From Glycomyces terrestris (GTDB lineage: Bacteria; Actinomycetota; Actinomycetes; Mycobacteriales; Micromonosporaceae): a DNA stretch of 64,000 nt. The DNA lies in assembly GCF_003933745.1 (NCBI RefSeq), contig NZ_RSEB01000004.1, positions 620,001 to 684,000 on the forward strand, given 5' to 3'. Positions 42,579 to 51,667 of the stretch are shown in pieces (positions within the stretch are counted from its first letter, which is position 1; every line of letters starts with the position of its first letter). The notes beneath the pieces were generated by a model, which worked only from the letters and a program-made list of their open reading frames with translations, was not told the DNA's origin and did no database searches. A program made the position numbers and the translations under genes.

Positions 42579-43880
42579 TCAGCCGAAGATGGTGTCGAGC
42601 TCGGACTGGATGGTCTGGGCGGCCGTGTCGAATTCGGCCGAGGGGTCGGCGCCTTCGAGGACGATGCGGTTCATCATGTCGTCGACGGCGGTCTCCATGG
42701 TGGGGGTCCAGTTGGGGTTGTCGCCCCAGCCGTATTCCTGTGAGATCTGGACGGCGGTGGCGGCGGGGCCTTCGGCGAGGGCGTCGGCGTTGGCGGCCAT
42801 GGACTTGCGGGGCGGGATGTGGAAGCCGTAGGAGAGGCACCAGTCCTGGATGTACTCCTCGTTGTCGATCCAGAGCCATTTGGCGAAGGCCTTGGCCTCG
42901 TCGACGTGTTCGGACTTGGCGTTGACGAAGGTGGACCAGCCGCCGTTGTAGACGGTGGGGGCGCCGCCGTCGAAGCCGGGGAGGGGCATGACGGCGATGT
43001 CGTCGCCGTAGGTCTCGATGATCTGGGGGAGGGCCCAGAGGCCGCACCACTGGATGGCGCAGAGGCCCTGGATGATCGAGGAGGGGTCCCAGGCTTCGGT
43101 GGGGGCGCCGATGAGGAGCGAGTCGGTCTCGTGGAGGGCTTTGACCTTGAGGGCGCCGGCGATGACGGTGTCCTTGTCGAAGCCGATCTGGTTGTCGTCG
43201 GTGAGGAGGGTCTGGCCGGCGGAGAAGACGATGGGTTGGAAGAGTTTGGTGGCGGAGTCGTCGTTGCCGAGGAAGAGGCCCTTGACGTCGGGGGTGGTGA
43301 GTGCGGCGGCGGCGGCCATGAGGTCGTCGAAGGTGGCCGGTTCGGTGATGCCGGCGTCGGCGAAGAGGGACGGCCGGTAGTAGAGGAACTGGGGGTCGTC
43401 GATCATCTGGATGCCGTAGATCTTGCCGTCGATGGAGTTGCGTTTGACGTCGATCTCGGTGAAGTCGTCGAGGACGCCTTCGAACAGGTCGTCGAGGGGG
43501 ACGATCTGGCCGGAGTCGACCATGGAGCGGTTGAGGTGGCTCTCGAAGACGTCGGGGTAGTCGCCGGGTTTGTCGGCGAGGAGTCCGGAGGAGAGGGCGG
43601 TGTCGTAGTCGCCGGGTACCCAGTTGATGGTGACGGTGGCGTCTTCGTATGCGGCGGCGTACTTCTCGGCGGCCTGCTGGGTGCCGGCCTCGCCGTACTG
43701 GTGGTACCACTGGTAGAGGTTGACGCCGTCGCCGTCGCCGCCGCGGCCGGTGTTGGAGCCGCAGGCGCCGAGTGCGCCGGCGCCGGCGGCGAGGCCGCCG
43801 AGGGCGAGCATGCGGCGGCGGTTGAGGGCCAGTCCGGCGAGCGTCTGCTGCGTGGTGGGTCGGTTGTGGTTGGGGGCCAT
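42579..43880 (-). CDS. Sugar ABC transporter, substrate-binding lipoprotein with twin-Arg signal
   Basis: 433 residues from ATG 43880, behind GAGGAG. The signal NRRRMLALGGLAAGAGALGA followed by Cys has a twin-arginine start and a lipobox, so it is probably a Tat-exported lipoprotein. The mature protein is a family 1 solute-binding protein (YQWYHQYGEAGTQQAAEKYA; WVPGDYDTALSSGLLADKPG). The sugar is unknown. The promoter carries the same 17-base word as the ROK gene promoter. Confidence 0.9.
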   Translation of the reverse strand: MAPNHNRPTTQQTLAGLALNRRRMLALGGLAAGAGALGACGSNTGRGGDGDGVNLYQWYHQYGEAGTQQAAEKYAAAYEDATVTINWVPGDYDTALSSGLLADKPGDYPDVFESHLNRSMVDSGQIVPLDDLFEGVLDDFTEIDVKRNSIDGKIYGIQMIDDPQFLYYRPSLFADAGITEPATFDDLMAAAAALTTPDVKGLFLGNDDSATKLFQPIVFSAGQTLLTDDNQIGFDKDTVIAGALKVKALHETDSLLIGAPTEAWDPSSIIQGLCAIQWCGLWALPQIIETYGDDIAVMPLPGFDGGAPTVYNGGWSTFVNAKSEHVDEAKAFAKWLWIDNEEYIQDWCLSYGFHIPPRKSMAANADALAEGPAATAVQISQEYGWGDNPNWTPTMETAVDDMMNRIVLEGADPSAEFDTAAQTIQSELDTIFG

Positions 43881-43982
43881 TGCTAGCTCCTCGCTACGTT
43901 GAGAGGTCGGAAGGGCTCCCGCGCGACTCCGGGTCATGGTCGTCGCCGCAGCGGAGAATCGACATGCGCCGATTCGCCTCCC

Positions 43983-44017
43983 AGTGTTGCTAGCGTCGCT
44001 CACTTTGTCAATGGGTT
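43983..44017 (-). promoter_or_regulatory. Promoter and ROK-type operator of the ABC operon
   Basis: Leftward -35 TTGACA (44006-44011), 17-base spacer, -10 AACACT (43983-43988), about 100 bases before the ATG. The -35 lies in CACTTTGTCAATGGGTT (44001-44017), which differs by one base from the word at 45435-45451. Confidence 0.7.
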
Positions 44018-44203
44018 GTAGTAAGGCTCGGGGTAACGATTTGCGCGCGGTTCCCTTGGGGGCGCTCGCTTCTGGTGGAGGGGTGTCGTCGCTGCGTGCA
44101 GCGCCGGGAGCGCCCCGGCGGCGGTGGCGCGTGGGGCGCTGGTGGCGGCGGTGGCGGCTGGGCCGCGTCCGCCCCGTATTCGGGTGGGGCGCTGCGGGTC
44201 CGG
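44018..44203. other. GC-rich gap after the ROK gene, no gene seen
   Basis: With 43881-43982 this completes the 320-base gap between the binding-protein and ROK genes. It has repeated GGCGGTGGCG-like runs and no clear terminator. Confidence 0.45.
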
Positions 44204-45409
44204 TCAGCGGCGGCTGCGGGACCCGACGGTGTTCAGGCGGTTGAGGTGGCCTTCGAGGGCGAGCGCGGCGGCGCCGAGCGCGACCATGTTGCGCTCCTCG
44301 GTGTTCCGTTTGAGGCGGGCGGCCTTGAGGGGGGCCTCCATGGCGTGGTCGCCGAGGCGGCGCTCGAACTCGGGGATGAGGGCGTCGCCGAGGGCGGCGG
44401 TGACCCAGCCGTCGAAGACGACGAGGTCGGGGTTGACGAGGTTGAGGAGGTTGGCGACGCCGGCGGCGAGGGATTCGGCGACGGTCTCGACGGTGCGGAC
44501 GGCGGAGGGCTCGCCGGCCTTCCAGGCGGCGGCGAGGGCGGCCATGGCCTCGGTCTGGGAGCCGGCGGCGGCGCGGCCGTCGAGCTGGGCCCACTGCCAC
44601 AGGATGGCGGGCGCGCCGACGTACGCTTCGATGCATCCTTTGGCGCCGCAGCGGCATTGGGGTCCGGCGGGGTTGATGGTGGTGTGGCCCCACTCCCCCG
44701 CGGAGTTGGTGGCGCCGCGGTAGAGCTGGCCGCCGAAGGCGAGGCCGGCGCCGACGCCGGTGCCGAGGATGAGGACGGCGAGGCGGTCGACGCCGCGGCC
44801 GTCGCCGAACCACAGCTCGCCGACGGTGATGGTCTTGAGGGGGTTGTCGAGGTAGACGGGGACGTCGAGGCGGAGGCGCTCGGTGAGGAGCTGGCGGAAG
44901 GGGACGTCGTGCCAGTTCCAGTTGGGGGCGAAGCCGGAGACGCCCCAGGTGACGTCGACCTGGCCGGGGAGGCTGACGCCGACGCCGAGGATGGCGCGGT
45001 CGCCGAGGCGGGAGCGGACCTGGTCCATGGCGGCGGCGATGTGGCCGATGACCTGGTCGGGGCTGTTCTCGCTGGCCTCCATGCGCTCGTCGGCCCGGTC
45101 GACCACGGTGAGGGCGAGGTCGTAGACTTCGAGCTGGACGTAGGTCTCGGCGACGTCGACGCCGATCATGACGCCGCCGCCGGCGTTCGGGGCGAGGAGC
45201 GCCCGGGGGCGTCCGCCGCCGGAGTCCTCGCGGCCCACCTCGACCACGACGCCGAGCTCGATCAGGTCGGTGACCAGGTTGGAGACCGTGGCGACGGAGA
45301 GGTCGGTCTCGCGGGCGAGGATCTGGCGGGAGGTCGGCGCGTCCGCGATGAGGTGCCGCAGCACTGCGAAGCAGTTGCGCAGGCGGATGTCGCGCGAGGT
45401 GGACTTCAT
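44204..45409 (-). CDS. ROK family transcriptional repressor
   Basis: 401 residues. The N-terminal winged helix (APTSRQILARETDLSVATVS) is joined to a ROK sugar-binding domain with LGTGVGAGLAFGGQLYRGAT and the zinc motif GPQCRCGAKGCIEAY, all cysteines present. It is read toward the ABC operon and shares a 17-base promoter word with it, so it probably represses both itself and the transporter until a sugar binds. The message appears leaderless (-10 TAGCAT six bases before the ATG). Confidence 0.93.
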   Translation of the reverse strand: MKSTSRDIRLRNCFAVLRHLIADAPTSRQILARETDLSVATVSNLVTDLIELGVVVEVGREDSGGGRPRALLAPNAGGGVMIGVDVAETYVQLEVYDLALTVVDRADERMEASENSPDQVIGHIAAAMDQVRSRLGDRAILGVGVSLPGQVDVTWGVSGFAPNWNWHDVPFRQLLTERLRLDVPVYLDNPLKTITVGELWFGDGRGVDRLAVLILGTGVGAGLAFGGQLYRGATNSAGEWGHTTINPAGPQCRCGAKGCIEAYVGAPAILWQWAQLDGRAAAGSQTEAMAALAAAWKAGEPSAVRTVETVAESLAAGVANLLNLVNPDLVVFDGWVTAALGDALIPEFERRLGDHAMEAPLKAARLKRNTEERNMVALGAAALALEGHLNRLNTVGSRSRR

Positions 45410-45415
45410 GGCTGA

Positions 45416-45451
45416 ATGCTACGACGCGGGACGCCACTTTGTAAATGGGTT
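45416..45451 (-). promoter_or_regulatory. Leaderless promoter and operator of the ROK gene
   Basis: Leftward -35 TTTACA (45440-45445), 18-base spacer, -10 TAGCAT (45416-45421), six bases to the ATG. The -35 lies in CACTTTGTAAATGGGTT (45435-45451). Confidence 0.7.
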
Positions 45452-45567
45452 AGATGAAGGGGTCGCCGCTTGTTCGCGCAGTGACGGCCGTGAATGTCGC
45501 TTCGGCCCGATATGCTCTGGAGCGGTCTCGCCGCGCCGGCGGCGTGCGACAACGAGGGGTGGACGGC

Positions 45568-46545
45568 ATGGAAGAGCGCGTACTGGGCAGGACCGGCGCG
45601 AGCGTCGGCGTCGTCGGGTTCGGCGCCTGGCAGATCGGCGCCGACTGGAGCGAGGTCTCCGAGGACGACGCCGAAGCGGCCCTGGAGGCCGCCGCCGGCG
45701 CGGGCGTCACGTTCTACGACACCGCCGACGTCTACGGCGACGGCCGCTCCGAGCGGATCGTCGGCGCGTTCCGCAAGCGCCGCCCGGGCGTGTTCGTGGC
45801 GACGAAGATGGGCCGGCGCGCCGAGCAGGTCCACGCGAACTACAGCGAGCCGCACTTCCTGTCCTGGAACGACGACTCGCGCTCGCGCCTCGACATGACC
45901 CCGCTCGACCTGGTGCAGCTGCACTGCCCGCCCACGAGCGTGTACGGCGACGACGAGGTCTTCGCCGTCCTCGACGCGATGGTCGCCGACGGGCGCATCG
46001 CCCACTACGGCGTCAGCGTCGAGACGTGCGAGGAGGCCCTCGCCGCCATCGCCCGGCCCGGCGTCGCGACGGTGCAGATCATCCTGAACCCGTTCCGGCA
46101 GAAGCCCCTCGAGCGCGTCCTCCCGGCCGCCGCCGACGCCGGCGTCGGCGTCATCGCGCGCGTCCCGCTCGCCTCCGGGCTGCTCTCCGGCAAGTACACC
46201 GCCGAGACCGAGTTCGCGCCCGACGACCACCGCAACTACAACCGGCAGGGCGAGGCCTTCGACGTCGGCGAGACGTTCGCGGGCGTCGACTACGCCACCG
46301 GCCTCGCCGCGGTCGAGCGGCTGCGGCCCCTCGTGCCCGCCGGCATGACCATGGCCCAGTTCGCGCTCCGCTGGATCCTCGACCAGCCCGGCGTCACCGT
46401 CGTCATCCCCGGCGCGCGCAACGCCGAGCAGGCCCGCGCGAACGCCGCCGCGGCCGCCTTCCCGCCCCTCGGCGAGGACCTCCACGCCGAGGTCCGCGCC
46501 GTCTACGACGACCTGATCCGGCCCCAGGTCCACCACCGCTGGTAG
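45568..46545 (+). CDS. Aldo/keto reductase
   Basis: 325 residues from ATG 45568, behind GAGGGG. The catalytic tetrad is visible: Asp and Tyr in FYDTADVYG, Lys in VFVATKMG and His in DLVQLHCPP. The closing FALRWILDQPGVTVVIPGAR is typical of the NADP-binding end. It probably reduces or oxidises sugars or small carbonyls. It is divergent from the ROK gene, which may link it to the same sugar, but it carries no copy of the ROK operator word of its own. Confidence 0.9.
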   Translation: MEERVLGRTGASVGVVGFGAWQIGADWSEVSEDDAEAALEAAAGAGVTFYDTADVYGDGRSERIVGAFRKRRPGVFVATKMGRRAEQVHANYSEPHFLSWNDDSRSRLDMTPLDLVQLHCPPTSVYGDDEVFAVLDAMVADGRIAHYGVSVETCEEALAAIARPGVATVQIILNPFRQKPLERVLPAAADAGVGVIARVPLASGLLSGKYTAETEFAPDDHRNYNRQGEAFDVGETFAGVDYATGLAAVERLRPLVPAGMTMAQFALRWILDQPGVTVVIPGARNAEQARANAAAAAFPPLGEDLHAEVRAVYDDLIRPQVHHRW

Positions 46546-46549
46546 CGGC

Positions 46550-47251
46550 CTACGGCTCCCAGGGGACGGCGGCGCTGAAGTTCGCGCCCAGCAGGCGCAC
46601 GAAGTTCCAGTGGTCGTCGTCCTCGAACCCGTCCCCGCCGTCCAGCAGCATCCGCGCGGGCGGGAACGGCCGGCCTTCGCGCAATTGCGAGATCGCCGCC
46701 AGGTGCGCGCGCCCCGCCGCCGCGCCGCCGTCCAGGCACGCCAGCGCCTCGCGCAGCGCCGGCTGGAACGTGCCCGGCTCCCACAGGCCCTCGATCTCGT
46801 CGAGCTCGACCGTGACGTACACGCCGGGTGCGGCGGCGACCGCCGCGCGCAGCATCGCGGCGTGCCCGTCCAGGGGGCCCTCGGCCGCGAAGATCCGGTT
46901 GAGGACGGGGACGGCGGCGTCGAGCTGGGCGAGCGCGCGGTCCTTGGGGGCCAGCGGCGCGGTGGCCTCCACGACGTCCTCGTCGTCGTCCTCATCGTCG
47001 TCGTCCTCGCCGGGCTCGACTTCGACGAGGTCGCCGTCGGGCCCGAACTCGTAGAAGACCTCGTCGGGGTCGTCCTCGACCACGATGGTCTGGGTGACGA
47101 GGTCGGCGGGGCGGAACAGGGCGAGCCACAGGAGCGGGACGCAGCGGACGTCGTAGGCGACGACGCCGGTCGCCGGCGCGAAGCCCGCGTCGGTCGTGGA
47201 GGGGTAGAGGGTCCGCAGGCCGGTGGCGCACAGGTACGAGGAGTTCGGCAT
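46550..47251 (-). CDS. Hypothetical protein with acidic central run
   Basis: 233 residues, beginning MPNSSYLCATGLRTLYPSTT. A run of Asp/Glu (EPGEDDDDEDDDEDVVE) separates a short N-terminal part from a helical C-terminal part ending FVRLLGANFSAAVPWEP. It recalls a group of actinobacterial proteins of unknown function that open M-x-N-x-SYL. It is convergent with the aldo/keto reductase at four bases. Function unknown. Confidence 0.7.
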   Translation of the reverse strand: MPNSSYLCATGLRTLYPSTTDAGFAPATGVVAYDVRCVPLLWLALFRPADLVTQTIVVEDDPDEVFYEFGPDGDLVEVEPGEDDDDEDDDEDVVEATAPLAPKDRALAQLDAAVPVLNRIFAAEGPLDGHAAMLRAAVAAAPGVYVTVELDEIEGLWEPGTFQPALREALACLDGGAAAGRAHLAAISQLREGRPFPPARMLLDGGDGFEDDDHWNFVRLLGANFSAAVPWEP

Positions 47252-47333
47252 GACCGCAGCCTAAGTCCGCGCCGCCCCGGGTCCGCGGCGGCGGGGCCCG
47301 GAAAGCCGTTGACGGCGGCTTTAGGCTCGCCGC

Positions 47334-48485
47334 ATGGACACCACTGCGCTGCTGTGGCTCATCGGCGCCGCCGGTTCGGGCAAGACCGCGACCGGGTGGG
47401 CGGTCTTCCGGGAGCTCGCCGCGGCGGGCGTGCGGGCCGCGTTCGTCGACGGCGACCAGGTCGGCATGGCCTATCCCGCCCCGCCCGGGGACCGGGACAA
47501 CGAGCACGTCAAGGCCCGCGGCCTCGGGGCGCTCTGGGCCGGGTACCGGGCCGCGGGCGTCCAGTGCGTCGTGGCCGCCGGGGGCGTCGGGACGGCCGCG
47601 ACCGTCGCCGACTTCGCCGCGCAGGTCCCCGGCGCGGCCATGACGGTCGTGGAGCTGACCGTGGACGCGGCGGAGCGCCAGGCCCGGCTCATCGGCCGCG
47701 GCTCGGCGGACCTGGTCGAGCCCGCGGCCGCGCTCGCGGCCGCGTTCGACCGCGCCCCGCTCACCGAGCACCGCGTCGACACCGGCGGCCGCACCGTGGA
47801 CGAGGTCGCGCGACTGGTCCTCGACCGCGTCGGGCGGCCCGCCGCCGGGGCGGGGCCGTGGCCGCCGCGCCGGTTCCCCGCGCCGGAACCGATCGCGGGC
47901 GAGCGCGTCCCGCTGCTGTGGGTGTGCGGCGCGACCGGCGTCGGGAAGTCCACAGTGGCGTTCCCGGTGTTCCTGGCGCTCCTGGCCGCCGGGGAGCGGG
48001 CGGCGTACATCGACCTCGCCCAGGTCGGCTGGGCCCGCCCCGAGGCCCCCGGCGACCCCGGCGGGCACCTGCTGCGGGCCCGGAACTTCGGGGCGCTGTG
48101 GCGGTCCCACCGCGCCGCCGGGTCGCGGGTCCTCGTCGTCTCCGGCAGCGGCGGCGGCCCGGCGGACATGCGCCGCTACCTCGACGCGGTCCCCGACTGC
48201 GATCCCCTGGTGGTGCGCCTCGACGCCCGGCCCGACGTGCTCGCCGAACGGGTCCTCATGCGCAGCAAGGGCATCGGCGTCGAACTGCCCGGCGACGAGC
48301 TCCGGGGCCTCGCCGGCGCCGACCTCGACCGGGCGGTGGCGGCGGCGCAGGCCGAGGCGGTCCGCCTCGCGGCCGACGGTGTCGGCGCGGTGCACCTCGA
48401 CACGAGCGATCGCTCCCCCGAGCAGCTCGCCGCCGGCATCCATGCGCGCTTGGTGCGGCGCGGCGGAGGAGCGGCGGCCCCGTGA
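47334..48485 (+). CDS. Tandem P-loop kinase-like protein
   Basis: 383 residues made of two related halves. Each opens with a P-loop in a similar frame: LLWLIGAAGSGKTATGWAVF (about 6-25) and LLWVCGATGVGKSTVAFPVF (about 197-216). Each then has a second matching segment: FVDGDQVGMAYPAPPGD and YIDLAQVGWARPEAPGD. The fold suggests a nucleoside or APS-kinase-like NTPase that arose by duplication. No pathway partner is nearby. The acetyltransferase gene overlaps by four bases. Substrate unknown. Confidence 0.75.
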   Translation: MDTTALLWLIGAAGSGKTATGWAVFRELAAAGVRAAFVDGDQVGMAYPAPPGDRDNEHVKARGLGALWAGYRAAGVQCVVAAGGVGTAATVADFAAQVPGAAMTVVELTVDAAERQARLIGRGSADLVEPAAALAAAFDRAPLTEHRVDTGGRTVDEVARLVLDRVGRPAAGAGPWPPRRFPAPEPIAGERVPLLWVCGATGVGKSTVAFPVFLALLAAGERAAYIDLAQVGWARPEAPGDPGGHLLRARNFGALWRSHRAAGSRVLVVSGSGGGPADMRRYLDAVPDCDPLVVRLDARPDVLAERVLMRSKGIGVELPGDELRGLAGADLDRAVAAAQAEAVRLAADGVGAVHLDTSDRSPEQLAAGIHARLVRRGGGAAAP

Positions 48486-48985
48486 CCCGGTTCTCCCCCA
48501 TGCGCTTCCACCTGCGGACCGAGCGGCTGGTCCTGCGGCCGTGGGCGCTCTCGGACGCCGAGGCGCTCCGGGACCTCCACGCCGAGCGCGGCGACGGACG
48601 GCCCACGGTCGCGGAGGCCCGGGCGGTCGTCGCCGGCGCGATCGCCGCCGCCGAGGCGACCGGGATCGCGCTCCTGCCGGTGACGCGCCGGACCGAAGGC
48701 GACGTGATCGGCTACTGCGGCCTCACCGTCGGGCGCGCCACGGTCGAGGAGCCCGAGATCGCCTACGAGCTGTTCGCGCGCGTCCACGGGAACGGCTACG
48801 CCACCGAGGCGGCCCGCGCCGTCCTCGCCGCCGCCGCGGACACCGGCCGCACCCGGCTCTGGTCGACCGTGCGCGCCTGGAACACCGCGTCGTTCCGGGT
48901 GCTCGACAAGCTCGGTTTCGAGCGCGACCGCGTCACCGCCGACGACCGCGGCGATATCGTCTGGCTCACCCGGGCGCTGCCGTAG
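48482..48985 (+). CDS. GNAT family N-acetyltransferase (RimJ-like)
   Basis: 167 residues from a GTG overlapping the previous stop; an ATG at 48500 is an alternative. TERLVLRPWALSDAEALRDL and GYATEAARAVLAAAADTGRT with AWNTASFRVLDKLGFER are the RimJ/RimL-type signs. Coupled to the tandem P-loop gene. Substrate unknown. Confidence 0.88.
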   Translation: MTRFSPMRFHLRTERLVLRPWALSDAEALRDLHAERGDGRPTVAEARAVVAGAIAAAEATGIALLPVTRRTEGDVIGYCGLTVGRATVEEPEIAYELFARVHGNGYATEAARAVLAAAADTGRTRLWSTVRAWNTASFRVLDKLGFERDRVTADDRGDIVWLTRALP

Positions 48986-49048
48986 GGCCTGTCCTGCGGG
49001 ATCAGGGAGCGGCGGTGTCCGAGTCCGCGCGCTCGCAGGCGGAGGATT

Positions 49049-49075
49049 CTCCGAATACCGGGGTTGGGTTCGGAG
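49049..49075. terminator. Possible hairpin between convergent acetyltransferase genes
   Basis: Seven-base arms CTCCGAA/TTCGGAG around 13 bases. Confidence 0.35.
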
Positions 49076-49123
49076 GGCCGATCACGCGGCGAGCGGGAGC
49101 GACCGGTTTGATGCGCAGGGGCC

Positions 49124-49957
49124 CTAGGCGCGGCAGAGGTCGCGGACCTCGGGGCGGGCGGTGAAGCCCGCGGCGCGGTAGGTGGCGACGGCGGCCGCGT
49201 TCGCGGTCGGGGTGCACACGAGGGCGCTCGAGGCGCCGAGGTCCCGCAGCGCGGCGGCCGCGGCGAGCGCGACCGCCCGGCCGTGGCCGCGCCCGCGGTG
49301 GTCGCGGTGCGTGCCGACCGGCTCCAGGAGCCCCGGGCGGCCGGGGCCCGCGGACCAGACCGTCGCGGCCGCGACCGGGACGTCGTCGCCGTCGTAGGCG
49401 ACCAGGCAGCGCGCGTCGGCGTAGGCGGCGCCGGACGCCATCGCGTGCCAGCGCTCGTCGGTGAACGTGGAGCGGTCGAAGGCGGCGCGGTGGACGGCGG
49501 TGCGGACCGCGGCCCGGTCGGGGCCGATCGTCTCGATGCGCACGCCCGGGTCCTCGACCGGGTCGGCGAGGTCGCGGTGCAGGGGCGTCCACGCCTCGCC
49601 GCGCGTCCAGCCGCGGGCGGGGAGGAGGTCGTGGAGGAGGGAGTCGCGCGGGGCCTCGACGCTCGCCTCCCCGGCGGGCAGGACGTCCGCGAGGTCGTCG
49701 GCGATGCGGTGCGCGAGTTCGGGGTCGCGGCGGGCGTCGGGGGCGGTCGTCAGGCGCAGCAGGGCCGGGCCGTCGAGGAGGCCGACGGCGAGGAGGCGGC
49801 CGCCGCGGGTCCAGGTGCGGACCGCCGCGGCGGCGGCGTCGGCGCCGAAGCGGTGGAACCAGCCGAGGTCGCCGGGGTGGAGCTGCATCGGGGCGCCGTC
49901 GCGCTGCCATTCGCGGAGCGCGGCGTCGATGCGGTGGAGGTCGGGTGCGGTCGCCAT
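49124..49957 (-). CDS. GNAT family N-acetyltransferase
   Basis: 277 residues. The C-terminal half is a GNAT domain with VGTHRDHRGRGHGRAVALAA as the acetyl-CoA loop and ALVCTPTANAAAVATYRAAG. The N-terminal half is a degenerate second domain (LHPGDLGWFHRFG), as in two-domain acetyltransferases. The gene is 43 bases upstream of the PTS operon end but convergent in function only by position. Substrate unknown. Confidence 0.82.
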   Translation of the reverse strand: MATAPDLHRIDAALREWQRDGAPMQLHPGDLGWFHRFGADAAAAAVRTWTRGGRLLAVGLLDGPALLRLTTAPDARRDPELAHRIADDLADVLPAGEASVEAPRDSLLHDLLPARGWTRGEAWTPLHRDLADPVEDPGVRIETIGPDRAAVRTAVHRAAFDRSTFTDERWHAMASGAAYADARCLVAYDGDDVPVAAATVWSAGPGRPGLLEPVGTHRDHRGRGHGRAVALAAAAALRDLGASSALVCTPTANAAAVATYRAAGFTARPEVRDLCRA

Positions 49958-50000
49958 AGGGGCGATCTCACCGCACGGGCGGGTGCGGCCGCAACTGGTT

Positions 50001-51656
50001 TCAGCAGGCGGCCCTCCGGCGGGCCTCGGCGGCGTCGTCGGCGTGGAGGGCCTCGGCGGCGAGGACGGCGCACTCGTCGAGGGTGCGGGACGCGAGTTCG
50101 GCGCGGACCGCGGGGATCGCGGAGGGCGCCATGGAGAGGCTGGTGACGCCGAGGCCGACGAGGACGCAGGCGAGGAGCGGGTCGCTGGCGGCCTCGCCGC
50201 ACACGCCGACGGGCTTGCCGCTCTCGCGGCCGGCCTCGGCGGCGAGGCTGACGAGGTCGAGGAGGGCGGGCTGCCACGGGTCGAGGAGGTCGGCGAGGGC
50301 GCCGTTCATGCGGTCGGCCGCGAGCGCGTACTGGCCGAGGTCGTTGGTGCCGAGGCTGGCGAAGTCGCAGTCGTCGAGGATGCGGGCGGCGCGCAGGGCC
50401 GCGGCCGGGACCTCGATCATGGTGCCGGCGGTGTCGAGGCCGTGGTCGCGGCAGCGGGCGGCGAACGCGCGGGCCTCGGCCTGGGTCGCGACCATGGGGG
50501 CCATGACCCACACGTCGGCGTCGCCGGCGGTGGCCGCGGCGCCGATGGCGGCGAGCTGGTCGTCGAGGAGGGCCGCGCCGGCGGCGGTGCGGGCCAGGCG
50601 GATGCCGCGGACGCCGAGCGCCGGGTTGGGCTCGTCGCCGTGGTCGGCGAACGCGAGCGGCTTGTCGGCGCCGGCGTCGAGCGTGCGCACGACGACCTTG
50701 CGGCCCTGGAAGGCCGCGAAGACCTGCGCGTAGGCGGCGGTCTGCTCCTCGACGGTCGGCGCGGTCTCGCGGTCGAGGAACAGGAACTCGGTGCGGAACA
50801 GGCCGACGCCTTCGGAGTCGGCGGCGGCGGCCGCGTCGAGGTCGGCCGGGGAGCCGAGGTTGACCAGGAGCTGGACGGCGTGGCCGTCGGCGGTGCGGCC
50901 GGGGCCGCGGGAGCCGGCGAGGGCTTCGGTGCGGCGGGCCTCCCCCTCCAAGGCCCGCCGCACCCGCTCGGGGCCGGGGTCGACCGCGACGAGGCCGGTG
51001 CGGCCGTCGACGAGGACCGGGACGCCGTCGGCGAGGGCCGCGGCGTCGGGGCAGGCGACGACCGCGGGCAGGCCCATGGACTTCGCGAGGATCGCGGTGT
51101 GGCTGGTCGGCCCGCCCTGCTCGGTCACCACGGCGACCACGGTGGACGGGTCGAGGGCGGCGGTGTCGGCCGGGGCGAGGTCGCGGGCGACGAGCACGTA
51201 CGGGTGGCCCGGGTCCGGGAGGCCGGGCATCGGGAGCCCGAGGAGGGCCGCGACGGCCCGGTCGCGGAGGTCGTCGAGGTCGGCGGCGCGTTCGGCGAGG
51301 TAGCCGCCGGCGGCCTCCAGAGACGCCTTGAAGGAGTCGAACGCGCCGGCGAGGGCGTGCGGCGCGGACCGGCCCTCGGCCAGGCCCTGGGCGATCCGGT
51401 CGGCGAGGGCCGGGTCCTCGGGGATCATGGCCTGCGCGTAGAGGACTTCGGCGGCCGGGCCGTCGGCGCGTTCGGCGCGGGCCTCCAGGTCGGCGGCGAC
51501 CGCGGCGAGCGCGGCCGTGGCCGAGGCGAGCGCGGCCCCGGTGTCGGCCTCGGGCCCGGTGTCGGCGGGCAGGGCGGGCGGGGGCGCGAGCCGGGCGGCG
51601 GGCGCGGACGCGACGCCCGGGCTGACCCCGATGCCGGTCATCTCTGCGGCGGTCAT
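50001..51656 (-). CDS. ptsI: PTS enzyme I (phosphoenolpyruvate-protein phosphotransferase)
   Basis: 551 residues. The phosphorylated histidine is His186 in VVTEQGGPTSHTAILAKSMG. The PEP-binding barrel shows GVGLFRTEFLFLDR, GVRGIRLAR and ASLGTNDLGQYALAADR, and the late Cys in GVCGEAASD is present. It passes phosphate from PEP to HPr. It is the last gene of a six-gene fructose operon, 11 bases after ptsH; in many actinobacteria ptsI and ptsH are elsewhere. Confidence 0.95.
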   Translation of the reverse strand: MTAAEMTGIGVSPGVASAPAARLAPPPALPADTGPEADTGAALASATAALAAVAADLEARAERADGPAAEVLYAQAMIPEDPALADRIAQGLAEGRSAPHALAGAFDSFKASLEAAGGYLAERAADLDDLRDRAVAALLGLPMPGLPDPGHPYVLVARDLAPADTAALDPSTVVAVVTEQGGPTSHTAILAKSMGLPAVVACPDAAALADGVPVLVDGRTGLVAVDPGPERVRRALEGEARRTEALAGSRGPGRTADGHAVQLLVNLGSPADLDAAAAADSEGVGLFRTEFLFLDRETAPTVEEQTAAYAQVFAAFQGRKVVVRTLDAGADKPLAFADHGDEPNPALGVRGIRLARTAAGAALLDDQLAAIGAAATAGDADVWVMAPMVATQAEARAFAARCRDHGLDTAGTMIEVPAAALRAARILDDCDFASLGTNDLGQYALAADRMNGALADLLDPWQPALLDLVSLAAEAGRESGKPVGVCGEAASDPLLACVLVGLGVTSLSMAPSAIPAVRAELASRTLDECAVLAAEALHADDAAEARRRAAC

Positions 51657-51667
51657 CGGCGGGCCCC

